Of a DNA stretch of 64,000 nucleotides, positions 26,933 through 36,087 are shown in pieces. The translations under genes and the position numbers were made by a program. Under the pieces are notes generated by a model that was not told where the DNA came from, made no database searches, and worked only from the letters and a program-made list of their open reading frames with translations. Within the stretch, counting starts at the first letter, position 1; every line of letters begins with the position of its first letter. Origin of the DNA: JBDRDD01 sp043821115 (GTDB lineage Bacteria > CAYTYR01 > UBA6262 > DAOVJB01); contig JBDRDD010000022.1 in assembly GCA_043821115.1 (NCBI GenBank), positions 1 through 64,000 of the forward strand, read 5' to 3'.

Positions 26933-27847
26933 TTATGTCTCATCAAAATGAGTGATATTCTTGAAATCCTTAAAACGCTCGGTGATGTCTTTATCAGTTA
27001 CGGATTTTAGTCTGTTTAGACTAAAATCCTCAACATCAAAGGAAGCCATGACGCTTCCATATATCATAGCTCTTCTAAGATTTGCGTCGCTTGTATCCTC
27101 GGCCCTTGTCAAGAACCCTACGAAGCCCCCGGCAAAACTGTCACCGGCTCCTGTCGGGTCCTTAACGCTCTCAAGCGGGTAAACAGGAGCACTGAAATGC
27201 TGTCCTGTTGAGGACCAAAGCAGTGCCCCGTGTTCGCCTTTCTTGATTATAACTGTTTTGGGACCCATGCCAAGAATGACCTTGGCCGCTTTTATAAGGC
27301 TGTACTCCCCTGTCAACTGCCTTGCCTCGGCATCGTTTAACAGTATGATATCGAGTTTGGCGAGAAGCTTGATCAGGGAATCCTTCTTCTGTTCTATCCA
27401 GAAATTCATGGTATCCCCTACAACAAGCTTCGGCTTCTTCACCTGGTCCAGCACCTCCATCTGAAGGTCCGGATCTATATTTGCAAGAAACACATATTCA
27501 GAATCCTTATACTCATCAGGGATATGGGGGTTAAAGGTTTCAAAGACATTTAGCTGGGTCGAAATAGTATGGGCCTTGTTCAGGTCATAATCATAAAAAC
27601 CCTTCCACCGGAATGTCTTCTTACCCTTTTCGATCTGAAGGCCTTTTGTATCCACTTCTATTGCCTTGAGCAGGTCAATATATTTCCCCGGGAAATCATC
27701 ACCAACGACACCGACAAGGTTTATATCCGTATAGTGATGAGCCGCGCAGGAAAAATACGTGGCACTGCCGCCCAGCACCTCGGTAACCTCACCGAAAGGT
27801 GTCTTGACCGAATCAATCGCCACAGATCCGACAACGAGTAAACTCAC
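26933..27847 (-). CDS. PfkB-family carbohydrate/nucleoside kinase
   Basis: 304-residue ribokinase-fold enzyme. The N-terminal GG motif (EVLGGSATYFSCAA) and the C-terminal DPTGAGDSFAGGF catalytic motif (Asp base) are intact. The substrate is not told by sequence. Being between metK and ahcY, adenosine kinase activity (removing the adenosine made by AhcY) is a reasonable guess, but generic sugar kinase is equally compatible with the fold. Confidence 0.85.
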   Translation of the reverse strand: MSLLVVGSVAIDSVKTPFGEVTEVLGGSATYFSCAAHHYTDINLVGVVGDDFPGKYIDLLKAIEVDTKGLQIEKGKKTFRWKGFYDYDLNKAHTISTQLNVFETFNPHIPDEYKDSEYVFLANIDPDLQMEVLDQVKKPKLVVGDTMNFWIEQKKDSLIKLLAKLDIILLNDAEARQLTGEYSLIKAAKVILGMGPKTVIIKKGEHGALLWSSTGQHFSAPVYPLESVKDPTGAGDSFAGGFVGFLTRAEDTSDANLRRAMIYGSVMASFDVEDFSLNRLKSVTDKDITERFKDFKNITHFDET

Positions 27848-27870
27848 TTTTGTGTCTCCTGTTGTTTTGC

Positions 27871-29049
27871 TTAGTTATTAATCAGAACTCCTGCTTCCTT
27901 CTTGAGCAGCTCTGCCTTATCCGTCTTCTCCCATGTAAATTCCTTCTCACTTCGACCGAAATGCCCGTATGCGGCTGTCTTTCTGTAAATCGGCTTGCGC
28001 AGATCCAGAGCAGAGATTATACCCTTAGGTGTAAGGTCAAAATGCTTGTTTATGAGCTCAACGATTTTTTCCGTTGGGATCTTCTCTGTTCCCTCTGTGT
28101 CAACCATGACCGAAACAGGCTCGGCCACTCCTATGGCATATGCTAACTGCACGTTACACTTATCGGCAAGACCCGCTGCAACTATGTTCTTTGCAACGTA
28201 ACGCGCCGCATATGTAGCAGACCTGTCCACCTTTGTCGGATCCTTGCCTGAGAATGCTCCGCCACCGTGTGCCGCCATACCACCGTAGGTATCAACTATA
28301 ATCTTTCTTCCGGTCATTCCCGTATCCGACTGAGGACCGCCTATGACGAATTTACCGGTAGGATTGATATGATATTTTGTGTTCTTGTCAAGGAGTTTGG
28401 CATCGATAACCGGTTTTATGACCTGGTCGATTATTTCCTGTCTTGATTTGTCAGTGATCTGCTTGCCTGTCTTGTCAAGGATCTCCTCGGTATGCTGGCT
28501 TGAGATAACCACGGTGTCAACCCTTGCAGGCACACCGTCTTTATATTCAACCGTGACCTGTGACTTTCCGTCCGGTCCCAGGTATTTAAGGATACCTTTC
28601 TTCCTTACTTCTGCTAACCTTAGCGCAAGCTTCTGTGCAAGAGTAATCGGCAGGGGCATAAGCTCCGGTGTTTCATTGCATGCATAGCCTATCATTAAAC
28701 CCTGGTCGCCTGCTCCTCCGGTGTCAACTCCCTGTGAAATGTCAGGAGACTGTGTGCCGATGGCATTTAATATAGCGCAGGTCTTATAGTTAAAGCCGTA
28801 CTTCGCATCCGTATATCCTATTTCCTTAACAACGTTTCTTACCAATCCCTGTATGTCAACATAACCGGTGGTCGTGATCTCCCCCCCTACTATCACGAGA
28901 CCGACTGTTATGAATGTTTCGCATGCAACCCTTCCCGTGGGATCCTGCTTTAGTACCTCATCAAGAACCGCATCTGAAATCTGGTCGCATACCTTGTCAG
29001 GATGTCCTTCTGTTACTGACTCCGAAGTGAAAAGAAAATTCTTCTTCAT
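27871..29049 (-). CDS. metK: S-adenosylmethionine synthetase
   Basis: Makes S-adenosylmethionine from methionine and ATP. 392 residues. The N-terminal SVTEGHPDKVCDQISDAVLD, the GAGDQGLMIGYACNET motif and the P-loop-like GGGAFSGKDPTKVDRS are all present. No SAM riboswitch can fit: the gap to the upstream gene is only 17 bases, so it is read from the promoter at 30.15 kb or an internal one. Confidence 0.95.
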   Translation of the reverse strand: MKKNFLFTSESVTEGHPDKVCDQISDAVLDEVLKQDPTGRVACETFITVGLVIVGGEITTTGYVDIQGLVRNVVKEIGYTDAKYGFNYKTCAILNAIGTQSPDISQGVDTGGAGDQGLMIGYACNETPELMPLPITLAQKLALRLAEVRKKGILKYLGPDGKSQVTVEYKDGVPARVDTVVISSQHTEEILDKTGKQITDKSRQEIIDQVIKPVIDAKLLDKNTKYHINPTGKFVIGGPQSDTGMTGRKIIVDTYGGMAAHGGGAFSGKDPTKVDRSATYAARYVAKNIVAAGLADKCNVQLAYAIGVAEPVSVMVDTEGTEKIPTEKIVELINKHFDLTPKGIISALDLRKPIYRKTAAYGHFGRSEKEFTWEKTDKAELLKKEAGVLINN

Positions 29050-29066
29050 ACTGCTTTCCTCCTTTT

Positions 29067-30110
29067 TTATTTTTCTTCAATCGTTTCAATATTTATAACC
29101 GAGCCTTCAAAGACCGAAATATTCGACTTTATATTAGCCTTATTTCCTATAATGCAGTTATTAAGGTGCACGTGTTTGTTTATACAAACGTCATTCCACA
29201 CGATACAGTTTTTAATAACAGCACCCTGTTTTATAAGGGCGTTATTGCCGATAACTGTAAACTCATCGATTGTCACGCCTTTTTTTATCGTGCAGTTATT
29301 GCCTATAACACAGGGACCCTTTAATCTCACGCCGTGTTCTATCTTCGTACCCAGGCCTACCCAGACATTCTTTGTTATTCTTTTGCCAGGCATCTTTATT
29401 TTCACATGGTTGCCCAACACATCATACTGGGCCTTCCTGTATTCCTGCAGGTTCCCTATGTCGCACCAGTAGCCGCTCATCTCGTAGGCGAATATCTTCT
29501 CTTTCTTCTTAAGAAGAGAGGGCCATACGTCATGGCCGAAGTCATAGAACTTGTTTTTAGGAATATACTTAAATATCCTGGGCTCAAAAATGTAAATTCC
29601 GGTATTAACGGCATTTGCTGCTATGCTGGACCAGGTCGGCTTCTCCAGGAACTTTCTTATTCTGCGGGATTTGTCAACCATGACAACACCATACTCAAAA
29701 CGCGCGTCAACCTGCTTTAATATCATGGTGGCAAGCGCCTTTTTCTTCTTATGAAAATTAATTGCTTCCTGCAGGTTTATATCGGTCAGTCCGTCACCGC
29801 TCATTACAAGGAAAGTATCATCGAAAAATGCCTCGGACTTTTTCACTCCGCCGGCGGTCCCCATAAGTTCCTTTTCCTCTGAATAGGTAATGGAGACTCC
29901 CCACTTGGAGCCATGGCCGAAATATCTCTTGACCATGCTCCCGTGGTGATGCAGGTTTATAACAACCTCTTTTATGCCATGCTTTGAGAGAAGCTCCAGA
30001 GTGTGCTCAAGAGGAGGTTTATTCACAATTGGTAGCATTGGCTTTGGAACATCATGGGTAAGAGGCCTTAGCCTTGTTCCCTTCCCAGCTGCCATTATAA
30101 ATGCTTTCAT
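29067..30110 (-). CDS. Sugar-phosphate nucleotidyltransferase with left-handed beta-helix
   Basis: 347 residues. The N-terminal Rossmann-type transferase has the signature MAAGKGTRLRPLTHDVPKPM. The C-terminal part is hexapeptide repeats (isoleucine every sixth residue, ending INIETIEE). This arrangement fits mannose-1-phosphate guanylyltransferase (GDP-mannose pyrophosphorylase-like) or glucose-1-phosphate thymidylyl/uridylyltransferases. Sugar and nucleotide cannot be fixed. First gene downstream of a clear promoter; upstream of metK. Confidence 0.85.
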   Translation of the reverse strand: MKAFIMAAGKGTRLRPLTHDVPKPMLPIVNKPPLEHTLELLSKHGIKEVVINLHHHGSMVKRYFGHGSKWGVSITYSEEKELMGTAGGVKKSEAFFDDTFLVMSGDGLTDINLQEAINFHKKKKALATMILKQVDARFEYGVVMVDKSRRIRKFLEKPTWSSIAANAVNTGIYIFEPRIFKYIPKNKFYDFGHDVWPSLLKKKEKIFAYEMSGYWCDIGNLQEYRKAQYDVLGNHVKIKMPGKRITKNVWVGLGTKIEHGVRLKGPCVIGNNCTIKKGVTIDEFTVIGNNALIKQGAVIKNCIVWNDVCINKHVHLNNCIIGNKANIKSNISVFEGSVINIETIEEK

Positions 30111-30146
30111 ATTGGGGTTCCCTTTTAATAATAAAATAACTTATAT

Positions 30147-30175
30147 ATAATATAAGAAATTCCAAAAAAAGTCAA
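30147..30175 (-). promoter_or_regulatory. Sigma70-type promoter for the nucleotidyltransferase-metK-PfkB-ahcY unit
   Basis: Minus strand TTGACT (30170-30175), 17-base spacer, TATTAT (30147-30152). It overlaps the end of the queuosine-precursor transporter gene and points at the gene starting at 30110. Confidence 0.65.
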
Positions 30176-30813
30176 TCATTTTTTGCGGTATCACCAATAG
30201 GCAGGGATTTAGGAATATTTCTAACTATTAGGTAGACTAGCGGTGTATCAATTATTGCAATAGCAGCTTTTACAAGATACTGCCCCTTGATCAGGCCCAT
30301 AAGGGGCATTGTACCATAGAACGCTATTGTTATAAAAACAACGGTATCTATAAGCTGTGATACCAGGGTTGAGGCATTGTTCCTAAGCCAGAGGTGCTTG
30401 CCTTTTGTGACCTTCTTCCAGAAGTGGAACGCCCACACATCGTGGAACTGGCTGATAAGGTATGCAACAAAACTCGCTATAATAATCCTGGTGGTGCTAG
30501 CAATTATACTGTTAAAAGCCTCCCCTTTCTGCCAGAAACCAGCCGCGGGTAGTAATATAGACACCCTTGCTAAAATCAGTACTACAAGCAGGGCAAAAAA
30601 ACCTGAAATTACAACCTGGTTAGCCCTTTTCTTTCCCCACACCTCGCTTATAACGTCCGTTATTGGGAACGTTATGGAATAAGCGAGAACTCCGGCTGGA
30701 AACACCAGCCCCGCTATCATCAGGATCTTGCTTGCCAGTACAGACGCTATTGCAAGAGAAGCCGCAAAGATACTTACAAGTATTATCAGAATTCTCTGTC
30801 TTTTTTCATCCAT
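30172..30813 (-). CDS. Queuosine precursor transporter (YhhQ/QPTR family)
   Basis: 213 residues, about six membrane segments. The family imports queuosine precursors such as preQ0, preQ1 or queuine. The recognisable region is ITFPITDVISEVWGKKRANQ followed by a Tyr/Phe-rich stretch, and the C-terminal STLVSQLIDTVVFITIAF, both family hallmarks. Directly downstream of queD by 5 bases, which supports the queuosine link. Confidence 0.85.
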   Translation of the reverse strand: MDEKRQRILIILVSIFAASLAIASVLASKILMIAGLVFPAGVLAYSITFPITDVISEVWGKKRANQVVISGFFALLVVLILARVSILLPAAGFWQKGEAFNSIIASTTRIIIASFVAYLISQFHDVWAFHFWKKVTKGKHLWLRNNASTLVSQLIDTVVFITIAFYGTMPLMGLIKGQYLVKAAIAIIDTPLVYLIVRNIPKSLPIGDTAKND

Positions 30814-30818
30814 TTTGA

Positions 30819-31208
30819 TTATTCTCCAGTGTAGGCCACGCGTGAGGTTTCAGTTTCCCAAACCATCACCCTGTAAAGCCAGTATTTGCCCAAAACCTTT
30901 TTGCGCAAGAAGACCTGCTGGGAGGCAAGTTTCTCGTAGATATACCGGGCGATATTCTCGGAGGAAGGACTTATCCTGTTAAAGGGAACAATCTTGTTAA
31001 GGTGCTTATGGTCTAATTTAGAGAGTACTTTTTCGGTCGCTTTCTTTATCTCCTTAAAATCAAGCACCATGCCTGATTTATCCAGTTCAACACCTCTTAA
31101 GGTAACATCCACTTTCCAGTTATGTCCGTGTACGGATTCGCATTTCCCCTTGTAGTTTCTAAGATTATGCGCGGCATTAAATGTTCTTGTAACTGTTAAC
31201 TCGTACAT
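30819..31208 (-). CDS. queD: 6-carboxy-5,6,7,8-tetrahydropterin synthase (QueD)
   Basis: 129 residues of the 6-pyruvoyl-tetrahydropterin synthase fold. Catalytic and zinc motifs are present: FNAAHNL, then CESVHGHNW (CxxxHGH), and the later DHKHLNKI. The Cys favours QueD, which feeds preQ0 and queuosine synthesis, over a true biopterin enzyme. Neighbour is a queuosine precursor transporter. The other queuosine genes are not in the window. Confidence 0.88.
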   Translation of the reverse strand: MYELTVTRTFNAAHNLRNYKGKCESVHGHNWKVDVTLRGVELDKSGMVLDFKEIKKATEKVLSKLDHKHLNKIVPFNRISPSSENIARYIYEKLASQQVFLRKKVLGKYWLYRVMVWETETSRVAYTGE

Positions 31209-31220
31209 ATATTCCCTCTT

Positions 31221-32021
31221 TTACTTTCCCAGATCCACCTGTTTGATAGGTGAAAGGTTCCTTCCTAAAAATCTTTTTCCTATATCTACAAATCTATTGT
31301 GAAGATCACTTACAAAGAACCTGTGCTTGCCGCGAAGAGAAGACTTATTCAATAAACCTTTCTTAGAAAGCACTTCTTTTACTTCTTGGGCGGTTGCCTT
31401 TGCAGAATCTATGAGCTTCACATTCTTACCCATAACCTTTGCAATAATACCTTTAAGCAATGGATAATGGGTGCAGCCAAGAATAAGTGTATCAACTTTT
31501 TTGGCTTTAAGTCCCTTAAGATACTCCGCAGCAACCTTGGCCGTTATATCTTTCTGTGTCCAGCCCTCCTCGGTAAGAGGCACAAAAAGAGGACAAGGCT
31601 GACTGAAGACCTTAACACCCTTAAGTTCCTTCTTAAGTGCCCTCTCATATGAACCAGTACCTATGGTTCCTTCTGTCCCTATAACACCGATTCGCTTGTT
31701 GCGTGTTGCACCAGCAGCTGCCTTTACCCCAGGTTCTATAACCCCTATAATAGGCAGTTTGTAGCGCTTCTTTAACTTCGCCAGGCTCATGCTTGACGCT
31801 GTATTGCACGCCACAACAAGCAGTTTGATCTTATGCTTAAGCAGAAATTCCGTATTCTGGAATGAGAACTCGGTTATAACCCTCTCTGACTTGGTTCCAT
31901 AAGGAAGCCTTGCCGTATCACCAAAGTAAACTATATCCTCAGAAGGCAGTTTCCTCAAGAGCTCCTTTACCACAGTAAGCCCGCCAAGGCCTGAATCAAA
32001 AACTCCTATTGCCTTTTTCAT
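31221..32021 (-). CDS. murI: Glutamate racemase
   Basis: Makes D-glutamate for peptidoglycan. 266 residues. Both catalytic cysteines are in place: VVACNTASS near residue 70 and GCTHYPLL near 180. The FDSGLGGLTVVKEL N-terminus and YFGDTARLPYGTKS are diagnostic. Located 12 bases downstream of the cell-wall amidase gene. Confidence 0.94.
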   Translation of the reverse strand: MKKAIGVFDSGLGGLTVVKELLRKLPSEDIVYFGDTARLPYGTKSERVITEFSFQNTEFLLKHKIKLLVVACNTASSMSLAKLKKRYKLPIIGVIEPGVKAAAGATRNKRIGVIGTEGTIGTGSYERALKKELKGVKVFSQPCPLFVPLTEEGWTQKDITAKVAAEYLKGLKAKKVDTLILGCTHYPLLKGIIAKVMGKNVKLIDSAKATAQEVKEVLSKKGLLNKSSLRGKHRFFVSDLHNRFVDIGKRFLGRNLSPIKQVDLGK

Positions 32022-32033
32022 GCACTATCCTTT

Positions 32034-33620
32034 CTACTCGACACTCTTCTTGTATTTTATAATGCCGTCAAATATCGCCTTCGCCATATTTTCCCTGAAA
32101 GCCCTCGTCTTGAGCTTCTGCTCTTCTTTGTGGTTGCTTATAAACCCGGCCTCGACAAGAACTGCCGGCATATGGGCCCCGCGCAACACGTAAAAGCCTG
32201 CCTGCTTTACACCCCTGTTCTTTATACCGGTTGTCTTGGGCACTTCCTTTGCAATTAAGGACCCTAATTCGCTTGATTCATTCATAAATTCATTAAGGCT
32301 CATGGACCACAATATCTTACTCAGGTTATCTTTCTTCCTGTCAGGCTCAAGGTTAATAACGGCGTTCTCTATCTTGGCCACGGCTGCTGACTCTTTATCA
32401 CTTGCCGTGTCGGAGAGGAAATATATCTCGAAACCATCCAGCCTGCGTGATATGGAGGCATTTGTATGAATACTCAAAAAAAGGTCAGCGTTATTCGTAT
32501 TAGCTATTCTTGCCCTATCATCAAGGGTGATAAAATGGTCGCTTGTCCTTGTGAATATAACCTTTATGCCGGCATCCTCAAGCATCCTGCCCAGCCTTTT
32601 AGCAATATCCAGGACGATTTCCTTCTCTTTTGTTCCTTTTCGGCCTACTGCACCGGGATCCTTGCCGCCATGACCCGGATCAATTACAATAGTCTTTATA
32701 CCGACACCAGAAGAACCTTTGGAGACAGATGTTTCTTTCTTGGTACTTTTTTTACCGGGCTTCTTGGCTTCTTCACTTTTCTCCGGGACTGTTTTTGTAA
32801 CTGCCACAGGAGGTCTCTCACTAACAGCGGGTGCTTCTTTTTCAACTACAGCAACCTCTCCGCCTTTTATATCTATAACTATCCTCTCTGGCTTATCCAG
32901 CTGAAAATCATTGTAAGTCTCCCCAAGATTGTCCATATAAATGGTAAAAAGACCGGCCCTTCTATCCTGCTTTGAATCAATCTTTGTCACGCGCCCGTCA
33001 TTTACCTTTAGAGATCCGTCTTTTGACTTAAGAACCCCGTGATAAACCGTAACCATAAGCTTGTCAGGGTATTGCTTGACCACAGTATATTTCAAAGCCT
33101 GTTTTGTGTCAATTACGATCCTTGTATACTTCGTATGAGTATATGCCCTGATATCAGTGATATTGTAATCACGGTGGATCCTTAGTACTTTCTTATCGTA
33201 ATTCCACTCTACACTGCCGAGGATTATCTCACCAAAGGCATTTGTCAGGAAGAACTCCAGGGGCACCATTATGGTACCATCAACAAACCTGGTGTTCTTA
33301 CCCATATTCTTGGACTTGCCGTTTACGATGACCTTTTTACTGTCCACAAAAAAATCGATGGTGTCAACACCCAGTGTGACACTCATCTTTTTTGATACGC
33401 TGTGCCAGCTTGTCGTGGTATTAAATATTTTCGAGACATCATCAACCGACAGGTATCCCATTCCATCGATTAATACGAGGTTTATCCCTTCCACCTTGGT
33501 CTCATCGTCGAATATTACCTCAATAGGAACGGCTTTATGGGAAGTCTCAGCCTCGATTAACCCTGACAAAGTGCATAAAAAAAATAGAATTAAAACGGAT
33601 ACAGATGTGGTCCGTATCAA
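32034..33620 (-). CDS. N-acetylmuramoyl-L-alanine amidase with AMIN domain
   Basis: Cell-wall hydrolase acting in the periplasm, 528 residues. Signal peptide about 1-24. The first domain resembles the copper-amine-oxidase N-terminal-like repeat (VEGINLVLIDGMGYLSVDD, then MVPLEFFL). An AMIN domain follows (about 165-255) and a Pro/Lys linker. A C-terminal zinc-dependent Amidase_3 domain carries TIVIDPGHGGKDPGA, FLSIHTNAS and VLVEAGFISNHKEE. The TTG start has AGAGAGGA 8 bases upstream. It probably separates daughter cells, as AmiC-type enzymes do. Confidence 0.9.
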   Translation of the reverse strand: MIRTTSVSVLILFFLCTLSGLIEAETSHKAVPIEVIFDDETKVEGINLVLIDGMGYLSVDDVSKIFNTTTSWHSVSKKMSVTLGVDTIDFFVDSKKVIVNGKSKNMGKNTRFVDGTIMVPLEFFLTNAFGEIILGSVEWNYDKKVLRIHRDYNITDIRAYTHTKYTRIVIDTKQALKYTVVKQYPDKLMVTVYHGVLKSKDGSLKVNDGRVTKIDSKQDRRAGLFTIYMDNLGETYNDFQLDKPERIVIDIKGGEVAVVEKEAPAVSERPPVAVTKTVPEKSEEAKKPGKKSTKKETSVSKGSSGVGIKTIVIDPGHGGKDPGAVGRKGTKEKEIVLDIAKRLGRMLEDAGIKVIFTRTSDHFITLDDRARIANTNNADLFLSIHTNASISRRLDGFEIYFLSDTASDKESAAVAKIENAVINLEPDRKKDNLSKILWSMSLNEFMNESSELGSLIAKEVPKTTGIKNRGVKQAGFYVLRGAHMPAVLVEAGFISNHKEEQKLKTRAFRENMAKAIFDGIIKYKKSVE

Positions 33621-33663
33621 TTCTGTTATCCTCTCTTTTTAGTTGTATCCCTCCAACGGATAA

Positions 33664-33691
33664 ATTATACCATAACACTCTGGAAAATCAA
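33664..33691 (-). promoter_or_regulatory. Promoter for the amidase-murI-queD unit
   Basis: Minus strand TTGATT (33686-33691), 16-base spacer, TATAAT (33664-33669) with an extended TGG in front. Points at the amidase starting at 33620; the genes murI, queD and the transporter follow within 12 bases each. Confidence 0.65.
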
Positions 33692-33704
33692 GAAAAATCG
33701 GAGT

Positions 33705-34826
33705 TTACTTGGAAAGGATAAATCTTACTATTTCAGAGCGGGAAAAAAGCCTTACAGGAGGACCCCATGTACCGGTCCCTGAGGTGGTGTATATATATGA
33801 GGAATCTCGTTTATACAATCCATACGGGTAATCAAAACGAAACATGACTATCAGATCCATGGGAGGAATTTGTCCTGCATGGGTATGGCCTGAAAGCTGA
33901 AGGTCTACCCCCATCTTACGCGAGTTGTTGAATATATCGGGCATATGGGATAGCATTATAACAGGTTTAGTTAAATCAACCCCATCAAGAGCCTTGTATA
34001 GATTAGGGCCTTCGTGATGAGAGCCGGAGCGGTGTCTTCCCGCACCGTCATCAAGACCAGCAAGCTCTATTTTATCAGCAATAGTAACATGAGAGTTTCT
34101 AAGAACAGTTATACCCGCAGCCTCCGCTATATCCATGAACACTTCGACACCTGCATAGAACTCATGATTGCCTGTAACAGCAAATACGCCATGTCTTGCC
34201 TTTAATTTCTTTAATATCTCTTTAACTTCCTCAAATTTACATATATCGGCATCTATAAGGTCACCTGTAATGACAATAATATCGGGATTAAGTTCATTTG
34301 TCCTGTTTACAATATCCTCCAACCATTCCCTGGACTTAGTATAATTAAGGTGCAGATCTGATAACTGCACAACAGAAAATCCAGACAATTCATCAGGTAA
34401 CTTACTCATCTTTATATCAATATTCCTGACAACAGGCCTTCTCATGCCGTTATACAATGAATATGCGCTCACAAGAGCAAGTAAGACAAGACCAGCGATG
34501 GTGATGTAATACCGAACATCTTCTCCTCTATAAAATATCCTGACAATGTCGCAGATAATAAAAATGGCCAGTGCCATACTTATGACACCTAGCCAGGTAG
34601 CTCCTACAAACTCAACAGGTCTAATCCAAACAGAAGTATATTTCCTGCTTAAAAACTCGCCGACAAAAAATGACATGCCAAGCACTAGAAATGCAATCCG
34701 AAGCCAAACCCTAAAACCAGCAGAAAGCATAAGCCCACTAACTATCCTGGTATACACATAGAAATGCATACCAAAATATATAGTGGAAACGATGGAAAGG
34801 AAAATTAATAATGATAGTTTGGACAT
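33705..34826 (-). CDS. Membrane-anchored metallophosphoesterase
   Basis: 373 residues. About four N-terminal membrane segments (to residue ~135) precede a calcineurin-like phosphoesterase domain. Metal ligands are all there: SDLHLN, VITGDLIDA, TGNHEFY, SHMP and SGHTHAGQ. This is the YkuE/YaeI-like type; substrates in the family include lipid pyrophosphates or nucleotides, but none can be assigned. It starts 9 bases from the edge of the ssrA-type repeat, and no ribosome site is visible before its ATG. Confidence 0.85.
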   Translation of the reverse strand: MSKLSLLIFLSIVSTIYFGMHFYVYTRIVSGLMLSAGFRVWLRIAFLVLGMSFFVGEFLSRKYTSVWIRPVEFVGATWLGVISMALAIFIICDIVRIFYRGEDVRYYITIAGLVLLALVSAYSLYNGMRRPVVRNIDIKMSKLPDELSGFSVVQLSDLHLNYTKSREWLEDIVNRTNELNPDIIVITGDLIDADICKFEEVKEILKKLKARHGVFAVTGNHEFYAGVEVFMDIAEAAGITVLRNSHVTIADKIELAGLDDGAGRHRSGSHHEGPNLYKALDGVDLTKPVIMLSHMPDIFNNSRKMGVDLQLSGHTHAGQIPPMDLIVMFRFDYPYGLYKRDSSYIYTTSGTGTWGPPVRLFSRSEIVRFILSK

Positions 34827-34834
34827 AATAAAAT

Positions 34835-34880
34835 TTTTTGGTGGAGGTGAGGGGAATCGAACCCCTGTCCTAGAATCCTT
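34835..34880. repeat. Direct repeat copy 1: fragment of the tmRNA 3' end (att-like)
   Basis: 46 bases identical to 36839-36884. On the minus strand it reads as the T-arm, acceptor 3' strand and CCA end of tmRNA, but the rest of tmRNA is absent. It marks the far boundary of the 2-kb islet and is what is left of the original 3' end of ssrA. Confidence 0.92.
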
Positions 34881-34901
34881 TTGAGTAATAAATAATTATA
34901 G

Positions 34902-36011
34902 CTAACGTTTCATTGTTTCTATTACCGAGTTATATGCTGGTTTAGGTTTAATATTCTCATCATACATGCATGGCGCATCATAGCCTGGTTGCCATTCATG
35001 AATCCATGTATACCTATCTGTGTATCCCCAAACTGTAATGCTATTGCAAGCATCTGATTCCAAAACAGCCTTCATAACTATTGAATAAAGTCTTGCCTGC
35101 TCTTTAAGTTTTTCTCCTGTCACCGGCTCTTTAATTTTAACATCTAATTCGGTAATATAAACATCTAATCCTAAATCTCTATATCGAATGAAATTGTTCA
35201 CAATGTCATCTACGGTTGGATTATCTATTCCAACAGTTAAATGGAATTGCAAGCCTATGCCGTCAATCGGTATCCCTTTTTGAAGAAGTTTTTTAGTATA
35301 ATTATAAAGTTTGTCCACTTTATGGGAACTTTGCCCTACATAATCTGCACCAAAATCGTTTAGAATTAATACCGCATTTGGTGCAATTTTATCTGCATGC
35401 TTAAAAGCCAGCTCAACATAATCTTCGCCAATCTTCTCGAACCAAACATTTCTTGCCATTTCTTTATTGCGTCTATTGCTGATAGCTTCATTAACTACTA
35501 TCCACTCATTTATTCTATTTCCATACCGATTCATAACTTTGTCAATATGCTCATACATAATATTAATCATATCTTCTCTTGAAAGGTCACTATTATGGAC
35601 CCATTCAGGAGTTGGAAGCCAATCCCCTTCTTTATATCTATCTAGGTCAAAACCCCATACAAGTGCATGCCCACGAATCTTCATATTATGAGATTCACCA
35701 TATTTAACAATTTCATCCATATCGGAAAAATCCCATTCATCTTGCTCATATTGAATATTGACTATGTACATACCATAATCAGCTACTACGAGATTAAATT
35801 GTTGAGCCATCACTTCTTTATAGAGAGCATCACTCATTCCATCTGGTCTGAGTGATGTTCCCCATACTATATTTAAGTCATCACTTAGGGTTTTCAGGGT
35901 AGCTTGAGAAGGTTTTTGTTTGGTCGTATTGTTGTCATCACTATCACTTAAACCCATAAGCATGGTGGCTGCGCAACAAAGAATAATAAACTTTAAGCCC
36001 TTGTAATTCAT
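34902..36011 (-). CDS. Secreted GH10 endo-1,4-beta-xylanase
   Basis: Hydrolyses internal beta-1,4-xylosidic bonds of plant xylan. About 369 residues, with an N-terminal hydrophobic signal (KFIILCCAATMLMGL) and then a GH10 barrel. Acid/base Glu is in EWIVVNEA (about 175) and the nucleophile Glu in VYITELDV (about 288). RGHALVW is the conserved loop. AAAGGA lies 7 bases before the ATG at 36011, preferred over an ATG at 36044. No carbohydrate-binding or dockerin domain. Islet cargo; probably acquired by transfer. Confidence 0.88.
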   Translation of the reverse strand: MNYKGLKFIILCCAATMLMGLSDSDDNNTTKQKPSQATLKTLSDDLNIVWGTSLRPDGMSDALYKEVMAQQFNLVVADYGMYIVNIQYEQDEWDFSDMDEIVKYGESHNMKIRGHALVWGFDLDRYKEGDWLPTPEWVHNSDLSREDMINIMYEHIDKVMNRYGNRINEWIVVNEAISNRRNKEMARNVWFEKIGEDYVELAFKHADKIAPNAVLILNDFGADYVGQSSHKVDKLYNYTKKLLQKGIPIDGIGLQFHLTVGIDNPTVDDIVNNFIRYRDLGLDVYITELDVKIKEPVTGEKLKEQARLYSIVMKAVLESDACNSITVWGYTDRYTWIHEWQPGYDAPCMYDENIKPKPAYNSVIETMKR

Positions 36012-36087
36012 TGCACATCCTTTGATCATGTTTTTGAAGAACATAAGGCAGGAATGAATGGATTACCCTGTTAGCAACAATTTGCAT

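Noticed and set aside
29050..29066. SAM riboswitch before metK
   Set aside because: The gap is only 17 bases, too short for any known SAM aptamer.
31209..31220. preQ1 riboswitch before queD
   Set aside because: The gap to murI is 12 bases; nothing could fold there.
34835..34880. Possible second tmRNA or tRNA gene
   Set aside because: Only the 3' part is present; no 5' acceptor strand or tag, so it is a displaced fragment.
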